Below, in pieces: positions 47,969 to 57,332 of a stretch of DNA of 64,000 bases. A model generated the notes under the pieces. It ran no database searches, was not told the DNA's origin, and worked only from the letters and a program-made list of their open reading frames with translations. The position numbers and the translations under genes were made by a program. The stretch is taken from contig JAQEWB010000001.1 in NCBI GenBank assembly GCA_027694045.1, positions 620,001 to 684,000 on the forward strand. Reading direction: 5' to 3'. The number at the start of each line of letters is the position of its first letter. Position 1 is the first letter of the stretch. Source of the stretch: Bacillaceae bacterium OF18-1A (GTDB taxonomy: Bacteria > Bacillota > Bacilli > Bacillales > Bacillaceae_G).

Positions 47969-49033
47969 TTACTGATATAATCCATACGTTTCTCTTTGAC
48001 CTCGTAACGATCCATACACGCTAGGCGATATAGACGGCATATCGTATACAAGTACAAGTTTATTCGTCGCTACCTCAAAAGATTTATATAGTCCACCTGC
48101 ACCATTTTCCTCTTTTGTATGATAATATTTACCATCCCAAGAAACTAATTTTGTTAAATTATATGGTGGTGTTGTTTCAGTAATCAATTTCATGTTCTTA
48201 TCAAACTCTAAAAGAGTATTATTACCTAATACTCTGTAATTTCTGCGGAAGAATGTTTTATCTTTTTCTATTCGTACCAGGTAAATTGTATCCCTTTGGT
48301 CACTTGTTAATGGCGTCGTATATGTTGTTACTAACTTTTTGCTAGTGTAATCGATGACTAATCTTGCATACGTTTGATTCTCCTTATTTATTAATAAATC
48401 CCCATTCGGATAAAAACCTGCAATGTCGAAACTACTTTCGATATTATTTGTACCCATCTGAAATAAAAAATCTAAATTTTTGTTATAGAATTTGAATCCT
48501 GTTTTATATTGAAGCGCAATAATCCCATTCTTTTGGTGTACTGCCATAAACCCACTATTTTGATTTCTCACATTCACAACGCCAGTAATGGATTTTTTAT
48601 ATTCCCCTTTTTTATTGTACAAAGTCATAGTATCTTTTGGATAGTTCATGACTACGATATCTCCATTTGGAAATGCAGAGTAATCACATTCTCCATATAA
48701 AACAGGACTTGTGTTTGGTATACGTAATGATTCTTGGATTACATTTATTTTAATGAATTTCTTCATATCGATGAGATGTAAATTGAGAAGTTCCCTACCT
48801 GGCTTATATTCTTCAAAAACACCAAGATTTACAAATGGTGCGACAGACATACTAAGAGCTTGCGGTATCAATGTCCGTCCTCCACTGTATACTAACTGTA
48901 GATTCTTATCGTATATTTTATGGTCAGGATAAATAAATTGTAAATCCCACATTCTCTCCTTATTGCCAATCCCATGTGGGAATAAATTCTCTGATACTTG
49001 TTTATGAGCAAAATGTAAATCTAAATAAGGCAC
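47969..49033 (-). CDS. Hypothetical tail protein, probable beta propeller
   Basis: A 354-residue protein starting MPYLDLHFAHKQVSENLF. It is rich in short repeated beta strands of the type DGDIVVMNYP, NSGFMAVHQKNGIIAL and PNGDLLINKENQ, which suggests a propeller. It overlaps the end of the upstream gene by one base. It lies among tail-fibre genes and is likely a tail-tip component; no family is recognised. Confidence 0.65.
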   Translation of the reverse strand: MPYLDLHFAHKQVSENLFPHGIGNKERMWDLQFIYPDHKIYDKNLQLVYSGGRTLIPQALSMSVAPFVNLGVFEEYKPGRELLNLHLIDMKKFIKINVIQESLRIPNTSPVLYGECDYSAFPNGDIVVMNYPKDTMTLYNKKGEYKKSITGVVNVRNQNSGFMAVHQKNGIIALQYKTGFKFYNKNLDFLFQMGTNNIESSFDIAGFYPNGDLLINKENQTYARLVIDYTSKKLVTTYTTPLTSDQRDTIYLVRIEKDKTFFRRNYRVLGNNTLLEFDKNMKLITETTPPYNLTKLVSWDGKYYHTKEENGAGGLYKSFEVATNKLVLVYDMPSISPSVYGSLRGQRETYGLYQ

Positions 49034-49647
49034 TACTGCAACACCTCACTTGTCACATCGCCATCAGCATCATAAGTAATAACATAGACATCCGTTCCGA
49101 TTACTGTTGTTCCGTTTTCTGCATAAAACGTAATGGTTTGTTTTCCGTAATTCCCATTTGTATCTGGATCACTAAGCACGGCTTTCCTAGCTAGTACACC
49201 ATCTTTTGTCTTCCATTCCACTGTTGCAAAAATACCACTTGTTGTTTTATTAGAACGATACACACTCACTTTCAGTTGTAGATTCTTTAATATATCACCT
49301 ATTTGTTGTAGGGCAGCTTCAACGGTATCTTCCGTGTAGTAATTTTTCAAATCAGACAAGTTAATATCTGCTGCGTTTCTCTTTGGTAACTGTGAAGTAG
49401 GTACTTTTCCAGTTCCATCAAGAGTTGCAATTCCATTAGCTTTACCAATTTTATCTTGCGTATTTTGTTTTAATACTTTAATCGCATCATCTGTATACTT
49501 GTTAACTGCTGTTTTTAAGTCATCTAGATTTCCGCTCAACATAACTAAACGATCAATTTCTTGGAAGGCCTGTACTAACACTTCTCTACTAACAAACTCA
49601 TTCCCAAGAGGCAGTGATAATTTCAAACGATCTGTAATGGTAGGCAT
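49033..49647 (-). CDS. Tail fibre-like protein
   Basis: A 204-residue protein starting MPTITDRLKLSLPLGNEF. It contains the collar motif KANGIATLDGTGKVPTSQLP common in tail-fibre proteins and a coiled coil (LDDLKTAVNKYTDDAIKVLK). The C-terminal 80 residues form a small beta domain. It starts just after the baseplate genes and probably links fibres to the baseplate. Confidence 0.75.
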   Translation of the reverse strand: MPTITDRLKLSLPLGNEFVSREVLVQAFQEIDRLVMLSGNLDDLKTAVNKYTDDAIKVLKQNTQDKIGKANGIATLDGTGKVPTSQLPKRNAADINLSDLKNYYTEDTVEAALQQIGDILKNLQLKVSVYRSNKTTSGIFATVEWKTKDGVLARKAVLSDPDTNGNYGKQTITFYAENGTTVIGTDVYVITYDADGDVTSEVLQ

Positions 49648-49659
49648 ATGTTCACCTCT

Positions 49660-50223
49660 CTACTTTTTATAAACCATGACCTCATCCCAAGTGAATGTTC
49701 CTAGTTGATCCCACTTCATGCGGTGTGATTCTAATTCATCCCATGTTGTATACGTAAAGATATAATTAATGTCTAAATGAGCTGGAATAATACTCCGCAA
49801 CGCAAATTGAATATCCTTTATATCCGGTGGCATCCCGAGTTTACCAACAAAGGAAATTGTTATCGTGTAATTCGGTATATCCTGTTGTACATCTACCTCA
49901 CCGTATTCAAACGATTCTGCCACCCTTTTAACCAAAGGAATTCTTGTTACACCAGCACTACGTTGTTTACTAAGTACAAACGAAATCCTCTGATCTAGCG
50001 GTTTTCTTTCATTCACTGGAATACTGTACTCTCTCTCCCAATCACCAATACCCCATGTAGCGGTTTCCACTCGCATTTGAGCTTTTGTATCCTCAAATTC
50101 TTTCGCTTCTTCTATTACCTCGTCCCCTACACTTCTCATGATGTTTTGAAATAATTGCGAACCACGATACTCTTTCATGGAGTGCTCTAATAACTGTTCT
50201 ACGATGTCATCACACTTCTTCAT
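49660..50223 (-). CDS. XkdU/YmfQ-like tail protein (DUF2313)
   Basis: A 187-residue tail-tip protein with the conserved YRGSQLFQNIMRSVGDEV region, then SIPVNERKPLDQRISFVLSK and the C-terminal IIPAHLDINYIFTYTTWDE. Same order as B. subtilis PBSX xkdT-xkdU. It overlaps baseplate J by 14 bases. Confidence 0.85.
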   Translation of the reverse strand: MKKCDDIVEQLLEHSMKEYRGSQLFQNIMRSVGDEVIEEAKEFEDTKAQMRVETATWGIGDWEREYSIPVNERKPLDQRISFVLSKQRSAGVTRIPLVKRVAESFEYGEVDVQQDIPNYTITISFVGKLGMPPDIKDIQFALRSIIPAHLDINYIFTYTTWDELESHRMKWDQLGTFTWDEVMVYKK

Positions 50224-51355
50224 TAATGACCACCTCGCCTAGTACTGCGATTTGACCTGAAGTAATCACAACATCTTTCTGTAGCCCATTAATCACCATT
50301 TCTGTCACTCTCAATGGTTTAAATGCATCTACCGCAACAGATCCAAGCTTTAAATAATTGACGACATACGACTCTTTTAAAATAGATTGTCTGCTTGCAT
50401 CATCGCGCCAATACGCTTTATTACATTGTTTTAAATACTCTGTTGCTTCTAAGATTAATTTTTGTTTATTTTCTTCTGTATTTCCACCTTGCGTTACTTT
50501 TACTGTGATGTTTATCTTCACTGGTACCGCAGGAACAACAGATGCACTTGCTCCGATAGGTGCTTTCCCATCCCCGTTTTCAATGGTCGGGTTCAGGAAT
50601 TGTTGTACTTGTTGAATCAATTCTGGCGTAGCAGGAACAAAACTATAATCACATAGCATGATTTTCACTGTCCCTTTTCCGTTTGCGATTGGAAATACCA
50701 ATACACCACCAACATTTTTCACGCTAAGTGACCAACGAATATAATCACCGATATTACCGCTATTGGATGACTCTCTTAAATACGCAAAGTAACGAGATCG
50801 TATATCCTCATCACTTTCCGCTTCTTCTCCGCCTGTGATTTTTTCAGGATTTCTCACGCTGGATACACCGAATATGGATTCTCCTAAATCAATCGTACCA
50901 ATTGCAGTATTGCCGATAATACCAGGTGTGACACACTCAACTTCTACTGTTGCTATTCCATCCGCACCAATGACAGCTTCTTCGAGTTGTTTATACTCTA
51001 CGATTTTATTGTTCAATTCGTAACGGATTGAAATATACGTAGCACCTTTAATAAGCTTCGTTCCTTCGTTTCCTTCTACAACTACTGTTCCTCTTGCCTT
51101 TCTTGCAGGGTAACGAGTAAGAGGTGTTTTATCCGCAACAACTATATCTAGATTCAAGCCAGTTGCATATTGAGCGAAATTCGATTGATGCCATTTCATA
51201 AATTCTTCTCTTCCTACTTTACGTTCAATTACAATTGGTTTTAACACATCATAAATAAAACCGCCTTGCCGTTTGTCCCATTTCTTATCAATTTTACTGA
51301 GCAAACGCTTCATAATATCTTCTTCTGATTCGTTCCACCATGCAGGTATACTCAA
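50210..51355 (-). CDS. Baseplate J-like protein (XkdT)
   Basis: A 381-residue baseplate wedge protein. Visible blocks are the N-terminal FIYDVLKPIVIERKVGREEF and TVEVECVTPGIIGNTAIGTI, and EESDEDIRSRYF-like text as AESDEDIRSRYFAYLRES. It forms the baseplate rim with XkdS and XkdU-type proteins. It overlaps the upstream gene by four bases. Confidence 0.92.
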   Translation of the reverse strand: MSIPAWWNESEEDIMKRLLSKIDKKWDKRQGGFIYDVLKPIVIERKVGREEFMKWHQSNFAQYATGLNLDIVVADKTPLTRYPARKARGTVVVEGNEGTKLIKGATYISIRYELNNKIVEYKQLEEAVIGADGIATVEVECVTPGIIGNTAIGTIDLGESIFGVSSVRNPEKITGGEEAESDEDIRSRYFAYLRESSNSGNIGDYIRWSLSVKNVGGVLVFPIANGKGTVKIMLCDYSFVPATPELIQQVQQFLNPTIENGDGKAPIGASASVVPAVPVKINITVKVTQGGNTEENKQKLILEATEYLKQCNKAYWRDDASRQSILKESYVVNYLKLGSVAVDAFKPLRVTEMVINGLQKDVVITSGQIAVLGEVVINEEV

Positions 51356-51813
51356 TACGTCACTTCCCTTCTCACAGGGATATTTCCATAAATGGTATTG
51401 ACAATGTAAGACGCAACAAATACATCATTTTCGTCACTTTGTCGCTCAACTTCAATCACACTTACATCTACAATCCGTTGGTCGTAAATCAAACTATCCC
51501 GAATCACTTCTTTTAAGCGTAGTATTTTCGCTTCCTCATTCAGTTCCTTATCAATGAGTACATTACGTGCATCAGAACCGTAAGCATCTGTATAGACACG
51601 ATAAGCATTTCTAGGAACGAGGTGAATTTTCTCAATGAGATTCGCCATTCCGATTTGACCATCATCTACTTTTACAACCCCGTTACTATCCGCAACAAAC
51701 TCACCTGTTCGGAAATCGAATAAGGGTGTTAAATAACCGGTAATTTCTTCACTGTTATGCTCTTCGCCATCACTACCGAACGACCAATCGATTTTTGGTA
51801 TTACATCAGACAT
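51352..51813 (-). CDS. XkdS-like baseplate protein (DUF2634)
   Basis: A 153-residue protein of the gp25-like wedge type, with SFGSDGEEHNSEEITGYLTP at the N-terminus and IEKIHLVPRNAYRVYTDAYG in the middle. Same place as PBSX xkdS. It overlaps both neighbours by a few bases. Confidence 0.82.
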   Translation of the reverse strand: MSDVIPKIDWSFGSDGEEHNSEEITGYLTPLFDFRTGEFVADSNGVVKVDDGQIGMANLIEKIHLVPRNAYRVYTDAYGSDARNVLIDKELNEEAKILRLKEVIRDSLIYDQRIVDVSVIEVERQSDENDVFVASYIVNTIYGNIPVRREVTY

Positions 51814-52246
51814 ACGCGTTCACCACCACCCATATTGCGTCTTTTGTAGGGAATCGGTTTGGAAGTAATAACACATTCATACCAACTGGTATTGGCCAGG
51901 GACAAAATGTTTGCGAAGTAGGATATTTGATAGAACTATCAGCCAATAAAACATACTCAGAACCTGTGTATTTACAAATGGACACCATGTCATGCAGTGG
52001 TTTCACGACATACTGCCGATCAGTTGGTCTTGTGCCAGCGATGCGTTGCACAAGTACTGTTTCATCTTTTCGGAACTTCGTATAAGGCATAACAAAAAAT
52101 GCACTCGATAATACTTTAGATGAACCGTGTATTTGAATGGTTACATTTGGTTCGCCAGTAATAACTTTACCGAGAGAAAACACGCTCTCTTCTTTTTTGC
52201 CATTACCATTTTGTATATGCGTTAATATCCGTTCAGCTGCTCTCAC
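51806..52246 (-). CDS. XkdR-position baseplate protein (DUF2577-like)
   Basis: A 146-residue protein. An early helical part is followed by an OB-fold-like region (LGKVITGEPNVTIQIHGSSK, then VLVQRIAGTRPTDRQYVVK). Its place between the XkdQ- and XkdS-type genes is that of xkdR. The family call rests mainly on synteny and is less sure than for its neighbours. Confidence 0.65.
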   Translation of the reverse strand: MRAAERILTHIQNGNGKKEESVFSLGKVITGEPNVTIQIHGSSKVLSSAFFVMPYTKFRKDETVLVQRIAGTRPTDRQYVVKPLHDMVSICKYTGSEYVLLADSSIKYPTSQTFCPWPIPVGMNVLLLPNRFPTKDAIWVVVNAYV

Positions 52247-52254
52247 TTCCTCAC

Positions 52255-53250
52255 CTACCCTTCCTCTTTTTGCGTTTCTTCTGGCGGAACATACGCCTTA
52301 TTTGGTAAAGTAGTTGTCTTTGCTAAATCCGCTTTGAATATAACTCGGTTTTTATAGACATCATAAGTGGCTTTCCTAATATAATAGCCACCTAAAATCG
52401 TTTCTGTAGGGTCTTCTAAATATACAAAATCACCAGACCAAAAGCGCTGTTCATCCAAACTATGCACATGCTCAATCGATCTCGATACATCTGGTAAACC
52501 TTGAACCTTGAGCATACTGTCAGCTCGACTTTGTGCAGCTGCTTCTGTTTCAGCACCATACTCTTCTACCGTTGACAATGGACCATATTTTCGGATGGAA
52601 TCTCCATCGGATTGAAATGCGACAATGTTCTTTTCGCGATTTACAACCTTTATCCGGTTCTTTACGTTTTCCGAAGATACTTTCTTTTCAACATTTGTTA
52701 AACCAGCACCTAATACCGGCACCAATTTTGGTGGTGTCCATTCAAATACACGTAACCCTTCAGGTTCAAAGCGCACCCAATATTTCTTTCCTGTACGAAG
52801 CTTACTTTCATGCAGAACGATAATGAGCATTTCATAAACGCTTTCCGCATTATTTTTTTCCAAATACATGAGCGGAAAGACCACGTTTATATCCACCATT
52901 TCTTTTACTGGATATCCATATCTATCTAAAATTTCTCGCATAATTTGCGTAGCAGTTCGATTTTGAAAGACGAACTCATCATCCGATTTAACAAGATTAA
53001 ATAAATGGTCATACGATGTGACTTTTACATCTTTTCCATTTGAATCTTGATATGCCCGGATAAGTCCATTAAACCAAATCTGTTTCCCTACTTTTATTTG
53101 CAACGGTTTACCGTCTAAATCTTTAAATTCTTTCTGATGTACGAGTGAAAATTCTACCTTCACCGGGCCCGATTCGTAGTCATCATCAAATTGAATAGGA
53201 GGGGTAACAGCATCTGTTACGTCCATTTTACCGATTAATACTTGCAGCAA
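52255..53250 (-). CDS. XkdQ-like late control D/tail hub protein
   Basis: A 331-residue baseplate hub protein. Beta-rich N-terminal segments (VKVEFSLVHQKEFKDLDGKP) precede the hub-type region TATQIMREILDRYGYPVKEM and the C-terminal TILGGYYIRKATYDVYKNRV. It sits between the SH3-bearing XkdP-type gene and the XkdR-position gene, as in PBSX. Confidence 0.85.
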   Translation of the reverse strand: MLQVLIGKMDVTDAVTPPIQFDDDYESGPVKVEFSLVHQKEFKDLDGKPLQIKVGKQIWFNGLIRAYQDSNGKDVKVTSYDHLFNLVKSDDEFVFQNRTATQIMREILDRYGYPVKEMVDINVVFPLMYLEKNNAESVYEMLIIVLHESKLRTGKKYWVRFEPEGLRVFEWTPPKLVPVLGAGLTNVEKKVSSENVKNRIKVVNREKNIVAFQSDGDSIRKYGPLSTVEEYGAETEAAAQSRADSMLKVQGLPDVSRSIEHVHSLDEQRFWSGDFVYLEDPTETILGGYYIRKATYDVYKNRVIFKADLAKTTTLPNKAYVPPEETQKEEG

Positions 53251-53261
53251 TAGAATCCCTC

Positions 53262-53906
53262 CTAACTCAAATTACTAGCTAATACGTAACCGTGGACATT
53301 GCTCATTTGAATGTATAACCATTCTCCCTGCGCATTACGTGCGAGCGTAACTGTATCACCTTTCTTTACAGTCCCAATCACTTTTCCGTTTTGCGAGGGA
53401 ACATCACGTACCGCTATCATATACGCATCACCGGTTACTTTTGCCGTTTTTAATGCGTAGTTTTCCATGTTATTTGATGGTGGGCGAATCACTTCACCAT
53501 TTCCATTTAATACACCGAGTTTGATATCTCTGTATTCCCTAAACGCAATTGAGAACTCAATAAATCCTGGCTTTTCTATCCAGTAATCAAATGTTTTTAA
53601 CAACATTTCCTTTTGATAATTCAGTTCTGTAATACAAAGAATCACCGGTTCTTCCGCTTTCTTTATTTGTTCAAGTGCAGCCACTGCTTTGTACGGATCA
53701 TGCCGGACTTCTTCGCCATACACCTTATTAAACGAAAAAAAGGAAGTCCAGGAGACTTCCTCTAATCCAGTTCCATCAGTAAAAGGAATTACACCCCGAT
53801 GTAATGTTTGTACTTCTGTAATTTGGGTGTCCCCTCCTTTTGGTCCAATGCCTGAAGGAGTTACGGGGAAGGTCAGCTTTGCATTCTTCGTTAAAATAAA
53901 AATCAC
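53262..53906 (-). CDS. XkdP-position tail protein with C-terminal SH3b domain
   Basis: A 214-residue protein. The N-terminal 140 residues (TFPVTPSGIGPKGGDTQITE, then EPVILCITELNYQKEMLL) match the core of XkdP/YqbP-type proteins. PBSX XkdP ends in LysM; here the end is a bacterial SH3-like domain (VRDVPSQNGKVIGTVKKGD, GEWLYIQMSNVHGYVLA). Both would bind cell wall. It overlaps the tape-measure gene by four bases. Confidence 0.82.
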   Translation of the reverse strand: MIFILTKNAKLTFPVTPSGIGPKGGDTQITEVQTLHRGVIPFTDGTGLEEVSWTSFFSFNKVYGEEVRHDPYKAVAALEQIKKAEEPVILCITELNYQKEMLLKTFDYWIEKPGFIEFSIAFREYRDIKLGVLNGNGEVIRPPSNNMENYALKTAKVTGDAYMIAVRDVPSQNGKVIGTVKKGDTVTLARNAQGEWLYIQMSNVHGYVLASNLS

Positions 53907-56900
53907 TGTTCCATCACCCCTAAATTCACATCTGTTCTTGCATTACTTACATCATCCAGTTTATCTGCTACATAATTGATAAGTTTATCTGCCAGTTCTT
54001 TAAATGTAGCTTCATCTGTATTCATTGCTCTTGCTGTATCTGCAGAAATCGTTACTTCAAATTTATTCGTTACGTTGCTCTTATTAGAATTGCTTACACT
54101 ATTTGATGTGTACGACTTTCCTTTCCCATCGGTTGCAAATGGGATGCTCGACTTCTCTGCTACACTCTTAGCAGATTGTACAGCCATATCCGCTTTATGA
54201 ACGATACCAAGTGAAAATCCTTCTGTTACGAATTCTCCTTGTTCAAACATTAAACGAGAAGGTGATCGGATATCAAAGAATCCAGTTACGGCACTCTTAA
54301 TGCCACTTGCAAGGTTACCTACTGCATCCCACGCCGCTGAAGCCATTGAAGAAATACCGTTGATCAATCCATTAATAATGTCTTTACCAATTTGGAACAA
54401 GTCGATGCTCTTAAACGTGTCAACAATGATGTTCCAAATATCCACTGCAGTTTGACATGCTGCATCAAAAGCTGCTCCCCATTCTCCGTGGAATAAATTT
54501 GAGACAACTTTCACGACGCCCTCAATAACGCGGCCGCCAATTTTAACTGCACCTTGTATTAAGTTGAATGCAATTTCAGTTACGCCAGATACGATTGGCA
54601 TTACTGCTTGGAAAAGTCCGGACATAAAATCTAGACAATTCCCAACAATTTTAGCGACTGTATCAAAAACTTTACTTGCAATCGACATAATTTGCGAGCC
54701 GTGTTGGGACCAAAAATCAGAGATTGTAGATAGACAAGTACTCACGATTTTCCATAAAACGCCGGCTACCGTGGTGATTGTCGTCCAAATTCCGCGCCAT
54801 GCCATCGATGCAAAATTCATAATTTGTGTACCGTGTTGGGACCAAAAATTAGCGATTCCAGTTAGGAGACTACGAACAACCGCACCTACTCCGGTTAGGA
54901 CCGTACCGACCATCGATTTTAGTCCACTATATGCCTGAGATGCGAATTGAACGATTTGTTGGCCGTGTTGCGACCAGAACCGGCTCATACCAGCACCAAT
55001 CGTTCGGACTGTTGTCATGATTCCTCTCATGCCATTCGTGATTGCCGTTCGGACACCATTAATGATAGTAACGGCACTACGAATGGTTTGTGGTGAGAGT
55101 CCAAGTGAAGTTAGGATCGATACGCCTTTACCGGTGTTTCCTCCAAACAGTGCTCCAATTCCTTTTGTGAATTGCCCTAAGTTTGTCATTTGTTGTTTGA
55201 TCTGATTAATAGCATTTTTAATTCCGTTCGTTACAGTGACGATGGTTTTCGTTGCTTCAGGCGTGAATCCTAAGCGACTAAGGATAGAAACCCCTTTACC
55301 TTCATTCCCTCCGAAAATCGCCTTCACACCAGACCAAGCCGTTGCAAGGAATGCTTTGACTTGGTTCACTTTCACCATTAAGGAATCAAACGCTGACTTT
55401 ACACCATTTATCGCAGCATAAACAATGTTTCTAAAGGTTTCACAATGAGCCCATAAAAAAGCGATACCTATTGCTATTGCGGCGACTACACCGATGATGG
55501 TTAAGGCGCTTCCTGCTACACCTAGTAATGCTCCAGAAGTCATTCCCATTGCACCAGCCATTAATGCAAATCCTTCGATAATACCTGGTAAGAAACCAAG
55601 TAAAATCATGAGAGGACCACCGATTAATAAGGTAACACCTACTAAAGCAAGCATGACCGTTAATACCGTTTGTACAGGTCCTGGTAATGCATTAAATGCG
55701 TCAGTTAACATACCGAGCCCATCTGCAACGACACGAATGACAGGGATGAGTGCATTACCCATCGAAATTTGCAGTGTTTCAAATGAACCGGACAATTGAT
55801 TCAAGGATCCATTCAAGTTATCTTGCATTTTCTTTGCGGTATCAGCTGCTGCACCACCTGAATCTTTCAATCCTTGCGTCAGCTTTTGTAGTTTATCTGG
55901 TCCTGCTTCAACTACTGCTAACATACCAGAAACAGCTTCTGTACCAAAAATAGCCGATAAAGCAGCAGCTTTCTGTGCATTACCCATTCCTTCCGTCGCT
56001 TTACCAACTTGACCGATAATATCGTGGAAAGGAAGCATTTTTCCTGATGAATCTTGAATGGTAATACCTAAATCAGCAAGTGCGGTTCTAGCAGACTTAG
56101 GTGGATCGGATAAACGTAATAAAGAAGCACGTAACGATGTACCTGCCTGTTCACCTTTGATACCAGAGTCAGCCATGATACCTGTAGCTGCTGATAATTC
56201 TTCTAATGAAATACCAAGCATTTTCGCAACTGGCGCTGCATATTTAAAGCTGTACTGCATATCCAAAATACCAGCAGCAGATTGGTTCGCTGATTGCGCA
56301 AGTACATCGGCTATATGAGAGGACTCTTTCGCTTCCATACCAAACGCATTTAAGGCGGCGGCTACTGTTTCGGAGGTCATCGCCATATCTTCTTGTGCGG
56401 CTTCGGAAGCAGCGATAATACCAGGCATTGCGCCGATAATATCATTTACCTCGAAGCCAGAAGCGGCTAAGTTCTGCATACCTATCGCAACTTCACTGGC
56501 TGATTTGGTAGTGGATGCTCCTAATTCTTTAGCAGTTTCTGTTAAACTGCTTAATTGTTCACCAGTCGCACCAGAAATCGCACCTACTTTGGACATTTGG
56601 GATTCAAAGTCAGCTGCAATTTTCACACTCGAACCCAGTCCTGCTGCAATAGCTCCACCTGCAATTGTGGCGGCTGCACCTGTTGAAAACAAAGCTCCAC
56701 TGGCTCGTTCTAACCCTTGTAGCATTAAAGCGTTCTGTTCACTAACCCCACCAAATCTTTCGCGCAATCTCTGCATTCTAGCAGCTGCATCATCAATTGG
56801 TGCTCTTGCTAATGCCGCATTCAATTGATTAATTTGAGTGGTTGCTTCTTGCATTTCCCTGGTCAACTGTTCCACTTGCGTTTCCAAGGTATTAACCCGT

Positions 56901-57319
56901 TGAGCTGATTCTTGTAAGTTCTGTTCCATCGTCTGCAAGTGTTGCTCTAACTGATTGACCTGTTGCGCTGATTGTTGGAACTCTTGACGCAATTGTTGCA
57001 TTTCATGCTCAAGTTGATTGACTCGTTGGGTAGACTGGTTTAAATCCGTATTTAGATGTTGTAGGTTATTACCAAATTGTGTTGTACCTTGTGCTGATTG
57101 GTGTAAATGGTTTGTTAACTGTACGACATTATGATCTAACTGCGATGTACTTTGCGTTGCTTGATGAAGCGGTACAACATTCGTTCCTTGAAACCGTAAC
57201 GCTGTATCTAATTCTCTCGCTGCTCTTGATGTTTGCTCCATATGTTGAGTCATTTGACGTAATGGAGAAGACATCGCATCCACTAAACTTATCTTACCTG
57301 TTACCTGCTTTTCACCCAT
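53903..57319 (-). CDS. Tail tape-measure protein
   Basis: A 1138-residue protein that sets tail length. The N-terminus (residues 30-190) is a long coiled coil with repeats such as QQVNQLEQHLQTMEQNLQES. Next is the TP901-type core (VKIAADFESQMSKVGAISG, ASTTKSASEVAIGMQNLAAS). Membrane-like helices follow near residues 545-640 (VMLALVGVTLLIGGPLMILL). Further on are repeated blocks: IFGGNEGKGVSILSRLG / LFGGNTGKGVSILTSLG, and four copies starting FWSQHG. It ends before a 177-base stretch that codes the frameshift extension of the chaperone. Confidence 0.93.
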   Translation of the reverse strand: MGEKQVTGKISLVDAMSSPLRQMTQHMEQTSRAARELDTALRFQGTNVVPLHQATQSTSQLDHNVVQLTNHLHQSAQGTTQFGNNLQHLNTDLNQSTQRVNQLEHEMQQLRQEFQQSAQQVNQLEQHLQTMEQNLQESAQRVNTLETQVEQLTREMQEATTQINQLNAALARAPIDDAAARMQRLRERFGGVSEQNALMLQGLERASGALFSTGAAATIAGGAIAAGLGSSVKIAADFESQMSKVGAISGATGEQLSSLTETAKELGASTTKSASEVAIGMQNLAASGFEVNDIIGAMPGIIAASEAAQEDMAMTSETVAAALNAFGMEAKESSHIADVLAQSANQSAAGILDMQYSFKYAAPVAKMLGISLEELSAATGIMADSGIKGEQAGTSLRASLLRLSDPPKSARTALADLGITIQDSSGKMLPFHDIIGQVGKATEGMGNAQKAAALSAIFGTEAVSGMLAVVEAGPDKLQKLTQGLKDSGGAAADTAKKMQDNLNGSLNQLSGSFETLQISMGNALIPVIRVVADGLGMLTDAFNALPGPVQTVLTVMLALVGVTLLIGGPLMILLGFLPGIIEGFALMAGAMGMTSGALLGVAGSALTIIGVVAAIAIGIAFLWAHCETFRNIVYAAINGVKSAFDSLMVKVNQVKAFLATAWSGVKAIFGGNEGKGVSILSRLGFTPEATKTIVTVTNGIKNAINQIKQQMTNLGQFTKGIGALFGGNTGKGVSILTSLGLSPQTIRSAVTIINGVRTAITNGMRGIMTTVRTIGAGMSRFWSQHGQQIVQFASQAYSGLKSMVGTVLTGVGAVVRSLLTGIANFWSQHGTQIMNFASMAWRGIWTTITTVAGVLWKIVSTCLSTISDFWSQHGSQIMSIASKVFDTVAKIVGNCLDFMSGLFQAVMPIVSGVTEIAFNLIQGAVKIGGRVIEGVVKVVSNLFHGEWGAAFDAACQTAVDIWNIIVDTFKSIDLFQIGKDIINGLINGISSMASAAWDAVGNLASGIKSAVTGFFDIRSPSRLMFEQGEFVTEGFSLGIVHKADMAVQSAKSVAEKSSIPFATDGKGKSYTSNSVSNSNKSNVTNKFEVTISADTARAMNTDEATFKELADKLINYVADKLDDVSNARTDVNLGVMEQ

Positions 57320-57332
57320 AAGTCACCGCCCT

